64,000 bases of DNA, from NCBI RefSeq assembly GCF_014529535.1, contig NW_023503409.1, forward strand, positions 744,390-808,389, given 5' to 3'. Source of the stretch: Bradysia coprophila (lineage: Eukaryota > Arthropoda > Insecta > Diptera > Sciaridae). The notes beneath the pieces were generated by a model. That model saw only the letters and a list, made by a program, of their open reading frames with translations, had not been told where the DNA came from and made no database searches. How positions within the stretch are numbered: position 1 is the first letter of the stretch; every line of letters starts with the position of its first letter. The position numbers and the translations under genes are program-made. Positions 1-13,428 of this stretch are shown piece by piece.

Positions 1-3000
1 AGATACGGCCAACGACGACAAGACAGATGTCGAATCCATTGAACCAACAGCTACAGAAATTTTAGAATCAGAAGTGAAAAATACTCCGCCTCTAAAGTCG
101 CCCAGAAAACAGAAGGAACATGTCTACGAAGAAATTGAACCGCCACAGAATGACTCACAAGAAAATGATCCATTGGTGGATGAATTTATATCACATCTTT
201 CGCTTCGAAAAGAGGAAGATAAAGCCAATAAATCTGACGACGAAATCATCTCTACAAATGCTCCCGAATCATCGATCGAACCGGAAACAGATCAAGATCA
301 AAAGCCACCCAGTTCATCAATAGAATCAACTTCAGATGGAAAAGAGAAAAAGATAGTTCCAGACTCCCAGGAAGACAGCGAGCAGGCGATTCAGGATCTG
401 AAAGTCAGTGAAAAGTCGGACGAGACTAAAGAACCTGAGCTGAAATCTTTGTTGAAAAGAGAAGCCTCACCATGCTCTGACAAGAAGGTTACATTTTCGA
501 TGTCTACCGAAGAGAATTCGGACGAACCACATCGAGAGGACGTAGATCTACCGGAACATGTAAAAATAAACAGCAAGTGGTCAAAAATGAGGTGAGTTTC
601 GAATTTAAATTTAACTTTAAATTCCACCCAGAGTCTTTTCTTAAGAATTCCATAATTTCCTCATTAAGTTCCAAAAAGAGCCCCAAATTTAGTCTATTTA
701 CTTTACGTATGCTATACCATTATCAGCAAATTATACCGGTAGCCGGTGAATTGAAATTGTTGTTTGAATTAAAAATTCGAGTATTTATACATTTGGCAAA
801 CGATCCAATTTTAATATTTACATCGATTAAGACTATCGAACATGATAAACATAACTACCTACCTAGGCAACAATTAACAGCATTGATAATTGCCTTTCAC
901 CTTGAATTAAATATTCGATTGACTTTTTGATCATCCGTACTACATGTTACGTCATTATGGAAAACAAACTTAAAAGAAACTATTAATGAACTATAAAATG
1001 TTCATTTGAGTCAAACGATCAACAAAAATTGTAAAAAAAAGAAACATAAACAGTGCAATAACTTCAGATTCAGTGCCGTTATTTCGAGATAAATATTATG
1101 AAAAAAAAATCCAAGAATAACAAGAACTCAGTTGCTGCAAAATATCATTGGTCATTAGAATTGTCGGTTAAATGTATTGCTTAGAATTACATTCCCCAAT
1201 TCTAAGCAATACATTTGATTTGATCATCATCATCCACTTTATAGAAATTGAAACATTGTGTGTCTATTCCTTTTGAAATGAGGAGAGACATGCATGAACC
1301 GAAAAAAATTTGTTTGGAAAATGTCCTTTTGTGACGGTTAGTGCATAGCTCTCCTCAAATATACCAAACTACAAGTTTAATATATGCTTTCAATTGGTAG
1401 ATACTCTTTAATGGTTATTTGTGTACCTGTTTTGGACGATTGATTTTAGGCAATTTCGCGGATTGTAGGCCGAACGGGCTGCAAACTTCGCACACGGTTG
1501 AATTTTTTTACTATCGTCCCTTGTGATCCAAAATTATATTAAGTTACATCGGCATCTTTGGTTTTCCCATGGGGGCAAATTTTTCTTTCCAGAACTTCCA
1601 GAAATATTTTTTCTGAACTTCACCTGACCAAAGTCACTGTTAGCAATCGATTTTGGTCGTTACTCTGCAATGAAATGTTAAAAATGACCTCTCATGTCAA
1701 AAGAATTTTCTATAAAGTTTTCGATCCTATACTCCGCGTCACTTCATCGGCTCGAAGAGCAAAATATAAAATTTTTACGATTTTCATCAGAAAATAAAAT
1801 GGCTTTAATAGGGTTCTAATATGTCCTGAAGAAATTTCCCCTTTTTATGTATGGTTTGAATAGTTATGTAACGAATTAAAACAGAGATTGAAATTTCAAA
1901 AACAGGTCTCATGATGACGTGGGTCTTACGTAGCTAATTTCGAATTGTTGTGACGTAGATTTTTTTCCGTTGAGTTGTGTAACTTTTTTTGAGTCAAGGT
2001 GACGAACTTTGAAGGCATTACACATGTTTTTGTGTTGTTATCTAGATATTTTACGATGACATTCTGCTCGTACTTTAATGTTTTATTATAAACTAAAAAG
2101 GATATAGAGTCCTTTTAGATTCTACTTTGTTCAGAATTACTTTTGAAGTATTGTATCGTCTGCCTCATTTTGTACAGTGATGAATACTATTATTTATCAA
2201 CCTCAGATTTAACTTTTACGATTAAGTTGGACGCATATATAAGACATAAAATCCGAATTAAACATTAATCCAATTCAAAAGATAATATTATATGCCATGC
2301 ACTAAACTAGAGTACATGAACAAAAATAAACTTTGAGCGAAAATGATTGCCGCTTTGTCAATCTTTTCCCAGCACAGCAAAAATGTTGCGAATATCTTTT
2401 TTCGTCGTACCACTTAATAGAAATTTGTACGTGCAAACCGAAGAAGATGAAAAAAAGACTACACACAACAACTGACGAATGATTTAAAATACAATTTTGC
2501 TTCTGGTTTTTCACCATTAAGTAAAATAGAATGAAATTCAGTTCCGAGTGTGCTCTTTTTACACATTGAGTTTGAATCAAAATATTATTTAGTGTCCGAG
2601 AAAATCTGCAAGAACTCACATTGGAAAACGAAAGGCGTTACGAAATACTTTTCCGTTATGTGACTAATATGAAAATAAACGTACCGGATTTTGCGAAAAT
2701 TTAGTTTTTGTATAATATGAAGTTCTTGTGCTCGTACGTACATCAATTAAAAACTGTTAAAACGCTTAGTAACGAATAAATCATAAAATTTATAATGGAC
2801 AAGTGATTAGTATTCGATAATTAGAATATTTTCGTTTTTTGTCCCATAAGTGATCGATAAAAATAGATCAGCGAACGAAACGAGTTTCTATTTTAAATTT
2901 TCCAACATGCCATGACAGTATCAGTTGTTTTTGTATCTTTTGCATTGAATTAAAGAAAAAATGTCGACTAGGATACGTTCATCGTCCATGGGGGCGATAC

Positions 3001-6000
3001 CTCGCCCAAAAAAGGTTCTAAATAATGACCCGATGTATTGTAATTGAATCTGATTTTTACTCTCTTCCTTTCAAAAGCATTTTACAACTAGAGCAGGAAG
3101 TGTAGCGGTACCTACCCTAGATGTGCGTTGTGCGTGTCAATTTTTTCAAAGTGAATCATTACTGCCCGAGAGAATAAATCCGGTTGGCTCAAGACCGTCA
3201 TCCAGTCAGGGTTATCATTCAGGTCCAATTTCACCTGATTTAACGCAGCCCGTGCTTGAACCGGAGAATGTTGATCCCGAATCTGAAGCGGCTTTCACGT
3301 TCGGCGTCGTAGGCCTGACGGATTATTATTCAGGACGACCTCAGTCACTTGTGTTGTCTAAAGTTGGTGATACAAACATATCAACGATAAATAGGCAACA
3401 AAACGTACCATCATCAAATTTAGAACATAATGGATCGAGACCAGGTCTTCAGGAGCAAGAAATTTCACATGAACCGAAGGGTATGGATGTTCTTCGCCAG
3501 AAGGATCTATCGGAATCGGTTCTTCTGAGACGGAGGAGTGAAAGCACACAAAGAAATTTGGATAACACTGGACAACAAAGGGATCCTTCTACATCCAGCA
3601 TTCTGCGCAGACGATTTAGCGAGAAGAATATCAACAATATTCAACAAAAAGATCCATCAAAATCATCATTGTTGCGCAGGAGAATGGATTCACAAGGAAG
3701 TCTGCAGCAACAATCGTCAACAGAAGAACCTCTAGCTAAAGAGCCAAAAATAAAAGAGTCAACACCAGTACGTGAACCTGCGCCAGCAGCTCAACCCTTA
3801 ACAAATGCGGAACGGTTTATGCTTTCCAAAAGCACTCTCCAAATGAAACCTTCCATTGAACTGTCTGATTTATACCGTGAAACCATGACATTTCCTGAAT
3901 CGGAATCGAAGGAGCAATCGAAACCTAAAACCATCGATGTTGGTATAGTAGATTTAATGGCTCTAGGAACAAGCTACATTCAAAAGGGAGTAATTAATGG
4001 AAATGATAAAAGAGTGGAAAATGATGAGGAAGATGTTGATGAAAGACCTTTAAATGTAGATGAGGTAGTGAATGGATCACAGGATATGTTGCCGAGCATG
4101 GCAAACGGTCAGAAATCGCCTTTTTCACCAACCAGCTCAGCATTAGTTCATATTGGTCAAAATATTTATATTGAAGAGCCAGGACAGTCTTCAGAGCAAT
4201 CAAGTATGCCTGTGAAGGTTGAAAGACCATCACGTCGGGATTACCCAGATAAGAAGCACAAAAATGCTAACGATGATGTCAATAAGACAAAAATGGTTGA
4301 TGAAGGTCATGACAATATTAGTGGTACACTGCTACCTCGAGATCTAAGGGAGCAATCTACTGTCTCAACTAATAGTCAAACGGCAAAACCAGACAATTTA
4401 ATCACATTGAAAGAATCCAAACGTGACTTGTCAACTTCATCAATTCTGCAAAGAAAATATATTCGAAGTCAAAGTATTGATTCACCAACTGACGCAGCGG
4501 CATCTACACCTATTTCTATCAGGCAAAGAGATCCATCATCATCTTCTCTACTTCGTAGGCGGTATGGCCAAGGCGTAGAAGAGACCATCTCTGATAAAAA
4601 ACCAAATGCAGAGGAGCTCATATCCAGTGCAACCGAATTAATAGAGAATCCTACAGTCAATTTAAGCAGTGAAGTGTTAGATAGCCCCTCCGAAATTGTA
4701 TCCGAAACTACCTTTAAGGATATTTCGTCTGTTCCGAATTCTATGGGAAGGTTTAGGGAGAAAATGGATTGGATCGAAAGGACATATAATACACGGTAAT
4801 AATGATACCTTGCTATGACAATAACCTAAACATTAAAAAAATATATATTGATGTGTATGCAGGCAGCACTCATTGTTTCTTATCGAAATTATAATTTTAC
4901 TAAGAAACCAAATTCAGGCCATTTAGTAAAATAATGATCCGCCCATAACTCTAATGGGTTGGACAGAACGATTATTATTTATTATAATTTTTACATGACT
5001 ATCATGAAACAAAATGGTATTCTTACTCGCTGACGAAGGAACAGCTTTTAAACATATTTCCCATTTACCTAACACCGTCAATTTAAAGAAGTATTTTTTT
5101 CGTAACCTCTATTTCAGTGACCATGAGTATGAGCCGATTGGCGAATCCAATGACACAGTACCTGTCGATAGTGCTTCGTCTCTGCAAGACTCACCTCCTC
5201 AATTATCACATGAATTGAAGACCGAAACCCAAGAAGACAATTCTGCCGATGCTGCTAGTATAACATCACATGAGCGTAAATTGCTTGGTGCCACAAATGC
5301 GATTGACGAAGAAGGAGATTTGCAGCAAGATCACATTGAAGAAGGAATTCTTGCTCCAACACCTCAGACGGACCACTCTCGAAATGACGAAATATGTACA
5401 AGTCAAGTAGATTCCAGTGCCATTGAGGATTTACCATTAAGTAAGTGATGCTAAATTTTTCTTAGTTTGTAGCAAATAATTCATAAAAGGAATTTTTGAG
5501 CAGGACGAGAAGACCGTAAGAAAAGTTTCATGGCTAGTACTTCGGATAAAACGCGCAATGTTCAACGAAAACTGCGTAATCAAGCTGGTCGTTTGAAGTC
5601 CAAATTCAAAGAAATGCAAAAACCGAAGCAAGAGGACAGTCCCACGTCAGAACGAAAACGGTTCCGTAGTCCCGAATTTAACAAATTGAAAAATATCAAG
5701 ATGCCCAAAATCAGTAAACCAGAATTAAAGAGACCGGAATTCACCAAATTTACTACTCCAAAATTCAAAAAACCTGACTTCAAATTCGACGGCTTCTCTT
5801 CACTGCGATTGAACCGTAAAAAATCGACAACAGAGCCCTCAGAGTCCATTTCGGGTGAATCAAAAATTACCCGAACCACTGAAGACACCATACCAACCAA
5901 GAAACGATTTGATTTTGGTACATATCCCAGAATATTCGATCGCATGAGACGAGATAATCGTAGTGGCGCTAGTGGAACGACAATATCAAGAGGTTTTGTG

Positions 6001-9000
6001 ACAAGTTTTTAGCCTAAAATCTATTTTTCATCGCATATTCTTACAGATACCGAACCAGATGAAGAATGTGATCGAGTTAATGTGTCGGGACCAATTCTAT
6101 TCTCCACTGTACCCCGTTCTAAGAAAGATAAAAAACCAATCAGGTCAAAGTGGGCAAGTGGTCCATCGTATGCTGACGACGAAAATTCTAGCGGAAAATT
6201 CAAACATTACAGTTTGGATCGAGAAAGTTCAATCGAAAAAAGAATGCGATTTGATTTCAAGGATTCAATCGATGCCGAGGATGAAGACGGCGAGCGAGGC
6301 ATATTGCAGACTGAAGAACAAAAACAGTATGCCGATTACGATAAGGAAAATCGTGCAATTCATCAAATATCGCAGGCCAAAGAAGGTGAATTTAGGCAAA
6401 GAAAACCATTGGTCCATCAAGAATCAGATGTGGTGTCGGAAGAAAGTAATAAAGAGCTAGGCTGGGTAGACACAGATCATTTGAGGAATCGTTTAATGGC
6501 ACAAAGTGGTGATTTGGATATCAGCCAAAAGGAAGATTATGTGAATGAAGTTTTGCCAGATCACTTATCCACACAAGAAACTCAATCTTCTGGAAGTTCG
6601 AGCAATCGGCGACGTAAGGGTGTGATTGAAGAAATCGACGATGACGAATTCTTTTTACGAAAGAAGGGAATATCACAAGATGACATTCAAATCGGAAAGT
6701 ATATTAGCGCTGCTATACGTGAGGGATTAGACACACCGGTCAATGCTTTGGCACAGTTGGCTCAATATGATAACTACTATGACGAAGATTTCGACATTAG
6801 CAACGAGCGAGTTGATTACGGGTACGATGTACCACCCAGAAAACCCAGACGTGTTAGAGACTTTGAAAAAAGTTTATCGAGTGAATTCAACGACAACAGT
6901 GGAATGGCATATAATGATGAAGCCGATCACGATGAGGATGTAAACATATCTCCAGATGGCCAATTCTTCCAAACTTATCCACCGTCGAGACCACGTAGAA
7001 AAACTCGTAAACAACAATCTGAAGAAAGTCACGACGAACATGAAGTACCAGTTGCTGCACAATACTATCCACATACTGACGATGATGAGCATTCATTCTA
7101 TGAAAATAAGCATATGGAAGGAATTGAACAGCCCGACATAAAGATTACATACAACGAAGATACCAACTTGGACATCGATTATACGCCGAACGAGGGCCAG
7201 ACACCACCGAAGGCGCCAAAACGAAGGAAACATTTATTGCGCGAATCAGTCGAAAGAGATTCGCTGGCTAATAATTTCGTTGGAAGATCCATATCAAATA
7301 GTTATTTGACCAATGAAAATGCTGAGGAGGTGAGAGTGCATTGTAATTTATGGCAATTGATTGAAATCATACTCAGTATCACGGTTTTATTTTCACAGAC
7401 AGTTGTTTTTAGAACGGAACATGAATACGTTCCATTGGTTCAACCGGAAACATTTACCACACCAACGCCAACTCCACGCTCGAGATCGAAAGCGTCCCCT
7501 TTAACCGATGACGATCGTACATCACGGGGCGCTGAATCTTTGGCATTTGATGAAACCAAATTCTCGACTGATTTGAAGGAAGTTAACGGGTAAGTAGAAT
7601 TATAAAGAAGATTGAATGTGTACAGTATCAACTGATGTGATCTAACTTTTAGTTATGCTGTCGTGAAAAAAGAACCACCACCTCGTCCACCAGCACCAAT
7701 TCGTAGAAAGCGATCAACGCGTTCGTTGGGTGATCGTCAATTCTTCACGATGCCTTTGCGAAGAAATCAAAATGATTTAGTTCCCGAGCGTCCTGTAAGG
7801 AATTATAGTACAATTGGCCCGACTCGACCAATTAGACCCGCCAGACGAGTGTCTTTGAACAGTTTAGAAAAGTATGTCTACTGTAAATTGCATCATACTC
7901 TGTATTAAGGCAACTTTTTTTTAACAGACCTCCATCTATCACCTCCGATGCAACACAGTATGAGGAAATCGAAGACATCAATCATTTAGGTAGTGCTGAT
8001 CACAGGGATAATAAAACCGATCAGAATTATAAAATGAAACACAGACCGTTGCCGCCGCCTCCGAGACCACCACGAGAACGAAAACATCGAAAATCGTCCG
8101 AGTCTGACGGTAATAAGCTTGATAAAGACGGAGGTGGTGAAAAAATCACATCCAAAAATTTACTGGAGGACATTTCTCGTATTTCATCGCAAGATATGGA
8201 AGAGATTGAAGAAATGGAACGTTCTACACAGACCGATCCACTGCCTGATGATTATTTATGCGAAGAATTTGATATCAACAGTGACATGCCAATTATAGAA
8301 CCGTCTTTCCATCGTCACTCGAAAACACTGGAAGATATTTTAAAAGAAGAGCAACAGGCTGAAATGGAAAGAGCGCGTCAAATCGCTGATGAAAATTCGT
8401 TAACCAAAGGAATCCAAAAATTCCGTGAGGCCAATCAACGATCGCTATCAGAACGATCGCGCGGATCAACCAATGATCGACCAAAAACCCCCAGTAGTCG
8501 TCCAATAACCCCATCAGCAGTTATTATTGAAAAAAAGACCAATCTGTCCACCATCGAAACGGATGCGCAGCTTATAGTTCAACCGGTCGATGAAGATGAA
8601 GTTGACACTACCACTAACATCTCTCATCGAAATCGTTTTTTTGCCGAAGATACCGTTGATACAGAAGACGAAAGGATTGTGAACGAGGCTCTGAAAAGAT
8701 ACAATTTACTGGACAGTGACTTCAGAGACTCTTCACCCCAACGAGATATTGAATTAAATATCCGTGAAGTCGAACCACCCAACCAAACACAAACGAATGA
8801 GGTACCCCAAATTCCATTGGAAGCTCCACCACAAGCCCCACCTCGTCGAAAGTCGTCATGTACTGAATCAACGGTTGTTCCTATTGCAAATGAGAATGAA
8901 AATGTACCAATCCCAGAAGAAGATCACGCCGATATTGAAAGTCACAGTGCCACAATGAACTTGTTGCCTGGTAATAGGCTCCATATAAACGAACTAGAAG

Positions 9001-9806
9001 TAGAACATTTAAATGTCCATGACCTGCAAGCCGGAAGAATTCTCGTTTCAGATCTTCAAGCCATTGCGATGTCCTCACAAGATATAGAATGTACATCGGG
9101 TGATTTAATAGTGAAAGGAATCAAACTACCACCTGGGTTTCTCGAAGAATTGATAAATCGTGCTCGGACTTCAGCAATCGACGAACATCCTACGGAACAC
9201 GAAACATCCAGCCAGCTGGTACAAGAATCGAATCAGCAAACGTCGAACGTTGTACCGCTGACAGAACAAAATCCGATCCCAGCAAATGAACAACCTGAAG
9301 AGCCAGAACCACCTGCCAGACCTCCTCCACCAAGATCACTATATCCGTCCGATTATGCTCCATATTCGTTACCGCCTCCGTCATTTTATCAATTACGATC
9401 CTATCCAGATGAAATAGAAGAAGTCTTGCCGCATTCACCGACAACGATGCATAGACAACGGAGACGCTATCATCGTAGACGCGATTCAACTTCAGAGGAA
9501 GAGGAGCAGCGTGAACATCGTCGCAGTCGTCAGCACAGTAACCGTTCTCCTGAACCATCAATCGGTGATTTAAGCGGTCAGTTAATGCGTGCATGTGGAT
9601 CTGCGATTGGACGCGGAGGCGTCAAGTTGTATGCTCTCATGAAAGAAAGGAAGCAAGAAATGAAACGTAGAGACATCAGCATTGGAGTGGCAATATTAAT
9701 CTTTGTTGTAGCATTTTTGATGATGATTGGAATAAGGGGCGAGCGCACAGTACACCACCATCACTGGGACTATTGGAATCCGCCCGGTAGTTCTGGCCGA
9801 CCTTGA
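1..9806 (+). CDS. Very large disordered protein with C-terminal membrane anchor (5' end outside window)
   Basis: Not recognised as a named family. Exons by splice signals and frame: 1-591, 3152-4795, 5118-5440, 5504-5992, 6047-7329, 7399-7589, 7653-7871, 7928-9806, with every junction keeping phase; about 2205 residues lie in the window and the frame is open at base 1. The protein is mostly low-complexity: acidic and Ser/Thr-rich, with a Lys/Pro/Phe-rich basic stretch (exon 5504-5992) and Pro/Arg-rich stretches (PPPRPP, PPPPRPPRE) that look like SH3-binding sites. Five copies of a D-x-S-x-SS-(I/L)-LRR motif lie in the second exon. Near the C-terminus a basic region is followed by one hydrophobic segment (about 20 residues, VAILIFVVAFLMMIG) and a short tail rich in His and Trp that ends in GSSGRP. 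This order fits a tail-anchored membrane protein facing the cytoplasm. The tail lacks the terminal PPPx expected of a KASH peptide, so nuclear-envelope linkage is only a guess. Sure of the gene, unsure of function. Confidence 0.82.
592..3151 (+). other. Long intron of the tail-anchored gene
   Basis: This interval runs from a strong donor (ATGAG|gtgagt) to a pyrimidine-rich acceptor (ttttttcaaag|tga), and the phase matches on both sides. It is about 2.56 kb, far longer than the other introns of the gene (52-322 nt). I see no coding exon in it; the open frames at 577-930, 1558-1797 and 2302-2619 have no splice or family support. A perfect hairpin lies at 1170-1216. Confidence 0.7.
1170..1216. 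repeat. Perfect hairpin with 19-bp arms
   Basis: The arm at 1170-1188 (aaatgtattgcttagaatt) is exactly the reverse complement of 1198-1216, with a 9-base loop. It lies inside the long first intron seen here. It could be a tiny MITE remnant or an RNA hairpin; nothing else supports a miRNA call. Confidence 0.8.
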
Positions 9807-9988
9807 ACTATAGTTGTGGCGTTTGTGGTTTAAGTTGTGTTGTTGCATTTGATAACATTTTTATTTTCGATACCATTTACCCGATTTATTCGTCATCTTA
9901 TTATACGTTTGAATTAATACATTTTTTCGTTGTCTATTTTCATTATTTGTAATCTCAAAGTTTTAATTTATTCAGTTTATTTACAAGA

Positions 9989-9994
9989 AATAAA
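9989..9994 (+). terminator. Poly(A) signal of the tail-anchored gene
   Basis: AATAAA lies about 185 bases after the TGA stop at 9804-9806, in AT-rich 3' UTR-like sequence and just before the TTAA element at 10047. It is a plausible mRNA end; the cleavage site itself cannot be read. Confidence 0.55.
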
Positions 9995-10046
9995 AGAAAT
10001 TCTACCAAAATCACAAAGACTGCATTTTTACGCGAAAGAAAACAGC

Positions 10047-11215
10047 TTAAGGGTGAAATTGCTAATTCTTCGAACAATCGGCTAGTATTGCCATCCGGAT
10101 TTTAGAGGTGTATGGTACCCATGAAATCCTTGCTTCATTACGAAGTGGAAAATTTTAATGAAAAATATTGTTTTTCCGATTTTTATACGGAGAATTGCAC
10201 TAGTGTAATCACTGATAATTGTTTTAACCTTTTGCGCGACTATAACGAGTGACACTCGTGCCAGACATGCCGAAACGTTATGGTTTCTATTGTTCTCAAT
10301 AGAAGCGCAACAGGCTTTAAGATTGTTTGCTTAATAGCTTTCATCGCAATATTCTTTGGAATTGCTTCTATGATAAGTTTAATAGTTTTGGAAAATAGAA
10401 GAGAAACTCTGTTTCCTATTGTTTTTGTCAAAATCTCTGTATAACAATCGCAAAAGCAATATTACTCATTTCTCATTTTTACAAGAAGGAAAACTAAAAT
10501 TTCTGGTAAAAAACAACCACTGGGAACTTTGATCACACACTCTCATGTGAATTTAGTTTTCTTGGTACATAGAACTGTTTCATAATGTAGCCCAAGGTCC
10601 GAGGAGCATTTATCAAGCGCATCCAACCAACCACAAATTCGACTGCTTCAGGTAGAAAAGTAAACCAAACTTTCCAATGAAAATTTTCTCGAGCAACTTT
10701 GTAAATTAAATTTAAGGTAAAAAAAACATGAAAGTGGTCGACAACCGGTCGAAATTTCTTTGGAAACTGCGCTACCTCTTACAGAAAATTTACTCTCCAG
10801 CCCAAGTTTTTATACTTTTAGGAAGTAGGTAGTCTATGCCTTCCCATGAAACCTTCAATGGCAAGGTTTGTTGAAGCGCGCAGGCCTCACTGGGCAGAGA
10901 AATACCGTCACTGGAGCTAGTACAGTAAACGGTCCGACAAGACATCAATTGTGTGATCGGCCTAGTCAAGCACTACAATTCCCTTAAATTTGAACGAAGT
11001 CGACACCTTATTACCCGAGATAAGCGTGAACAAATTTCCACCTGAAAACCCCTGATTTTTCAAACAGCTCTACCACGAAAACGACAATTCCGAGAGAGGC
11101 GAGATATACCTTGTTGAACTCGTCATAAAGCAAGGATTTCTTGGGTCAAAAATCCGGATACTTTGAATTTATCCTCCATACAAATTGTTCGAAGAATTTG
11201 CGATTTCACTCTTAA
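10047..11215. mobile_element. TTAA-flanked non-autonomous inverted-repeat element (piggyBac-like target site)
   Basis: The left end reads TTAA-gggtgaaattgc. The reverse complement of the right end reads TTAA-gagtgaaatcgc. The terminal inverted repeats stay recognisable for about 100 bp on each side, with shared blocks such as attcttcgaacaat, atccggatttt and gaaatccttgct. No transposase frame is present in the 1.17 kb, so this would be a non-autonomous copy. A TTAA target is typical of piggyBac transposons, but the terminal bases do not start with the usual CCC, so the superfamily is uncertain. The two arms have diverged at several places, suggesting an old insertion. Confidence 0.65.
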
Positions 11216-11860
11216 CCTAGTAAGTAAAAAGGGAAGGAACCGTACTGACCTAGTACATAACTAGAGTAGTTATGCGCAAAATTCAATGAAAAATCACCTC
11301 ACACACAACGCTGCAACAAAATGCATTCTAAGTACTAAGGGAATGTAATTCTTGTTTCGAGTGGAATGGCTCATTGAATCACCACACGTCAAACGATGAA
11401 GCTGAGTGGACAAATGCCATGTTTCCATTAAAATCGCAAAATTAATTTTACATGCAACGAGGCCAAAAATAAGAGCATTTTAAAAGTTGTACTGGATTTT
11501 CGACCCGTTGCATGCAACATTGAATACATACCTGCTTGGGACAGTTGATCTGTGGCACTTTCTGGCAACCCCACAAGGGTTGTCAACAAAATTTGGAGAG
11601 TTGCCTTGATCAAATCAATCGTCCGAAACCGGTACGTAAATAACTATATTTCGTATTGTGTCTATAATTGAAGGCTTCACAATGCAATGTGTCTATTTAA
11701 AATAACAGCGCTTCATTTTTGAAAAATGCAAATCATCTACTACAATCATCTGTTTGCCCCGATAAAAATGTCATACAATTTTGACACACAGTAACAAAAA
11801 CAAGTGGCAAATAAACAACAAATGTTTTAAACTCAATTGGATACAGGATTTAATATTCTG

Positions 11861-13194
11861 ATGAGTTCTCGTAACATAGCTGACGTAGATATGAGAAAAC
11901 CAATTAAAACTGGTGAGACGGTTCTAAATATTTGAGTAATTTTCAATGATAAAAAATCCTTTCTCCCATCAGAATTCTCGTCCTACAATGAGCACTGTGA
12001 CTTTTGCGTTCTTAGCTTTCAAACGAGACAGGAACTGAAGGCCCATGTATTAACACATTTCAAAAGGAAGATATGTCTGGAAACGCAGAAAACATTGCTA
12101 TTAATCGTCGACGATTGGTTTGAGCTTCATGTCAATCATGATTGTGGTGTGGACGATCAGCAACCGCAACCTGAAAGTATACGCTGCACCGTACACATAA
12201 CTGAATCATTGATAAAAACAGAAAATTCCGACGAGAACGATTTGGGTATCGATGCTGTGGAGGATGAGACAAGTACAATAGAAACAAAAATGGAAAGCGA
12301 AAGTGAAACCGAAAAAAATTTTGATGGAAATTTGACGGAGAGCTCGTCTGCGTCCAGCGATAAGGTGATACAAAACGTAAAATCCAGAACAAGCCGAGCA
12401 AAGTCTAAAAAAACGAAACAGAAGAACATCGAAATGAAACAAGTGCCAACGTCCATAACGAAGAAGACTAAAGCTATTAATCGAAAGTTAGCGACAATTA
12501 AACCCGCTCAATCAAAATCAAAACGGGTAAAATGCAGAATCTGCAAACAAAAAATTACAAAAGAAGAACTAATACCTCACCTTCAGTCGCGTCATGTACC
12601 AAAAATAGGTATGTACCGTTCCTTCTTACATCTATCTGTGGTACTGTTTGTCATTGTCCCATGAATTTAGTTAGATAAACTACGAAACCCTGCATTTCAG
12701 ATCCAATTCCTACATGTGAGACCTGTGGGAAAACCTTTTCAACACCCGGCAATCTTCGGTCTCACCAATACCTTCACGCTGAAAGAGGTCGTTACATCTG
12801 CAGTTATTGCGGCAAAGAGTTCTTCCGAAACGCAAATTTAAAGGAACATATCAATCTGCACACGGTAAATTAATTTAACATCTCAGCCACTGATTTCTCT
12901 GATTTTGATTTCGATGTTTTTCATTTCTAGGGAGCACGACCATTTCAATGCAAAGTTTGTAAAAAGACATTTCACCGTGAAACTCTATTACGGAATCACA
13001 CTCGGATTCATACTGGTGAAAAGAAATATCGCTGTAACTATGAGAATTGTGAGCGAGCCTACATGTTTGACATCGACCTGAAACGGCACAAATTCAGCGC
13101 ACATGGCATTTACTCGAAAAAGCATCCTTGCTTCATTTGTTCAAAAATATTTTCAGAAAATAAATTGCTGAAAAAGCATATGGAAACACACTGA
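11861..13194 (+). CDS. C2H2 zinc-finger protein, seven fingers, 371 aa
   Basis: Four exons: 11861-11912, 11973-12608, 12701-12864 and 12931-13194, all GT-AG with consistent phase; the first ATG (MSSRNIADVDM) is the only in-frame start in exon 1. One finger sits near the N-terminus (CDFC, first Cys at residue 26, then H-x3-H). An acidic and then Lys-rich linker of about 150 residues follows, with an isolated finger starting CRIC. Five more fingers close the protein: CETC, CSYC, CKVC, CNYENC (four residues between the cysteines) and CFIC, with one HTGEK-type linker between the fifth and sixth. This is the layout of a sequence-specific DNA-binding transcription factor in the nucleus. The N-terminal part has no clear ZAD domain, the usual dimerisation module of insect zinc-finger genes. 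Targets cannot be inferred. The gene converges with the minus-strand gene ending at 13499. Confidence 0.87.
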
Positions 13195-13428
13195 ACACAA
13201 AATTTCTTTTTGCTTTAAAAGCCGTCTCCGAAAAAAAAACCTTCTCCACAAAATTTGAACCGGGAGCTTTGTGAATGGACCGAAAAACCACTACTTCAAC
13301 ATTTTCGTAATTTATTAAAATTCCTCTAAGTCTCAAGTTGAAGTGTACTGGAGAGTGGTGTTTCCGGTCCATTCCCGCATCTACCCGGGATGAAAATGAT
13401 TATTTTTAACGAAAAATGAAGAAAAGTC

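Noticed and set aside
1170..1216. microRNA precursor
   Set aside because: Arms are perfectly paired and only 19 bp long with a 9-base loop, too short for an animal pre-miRNA.
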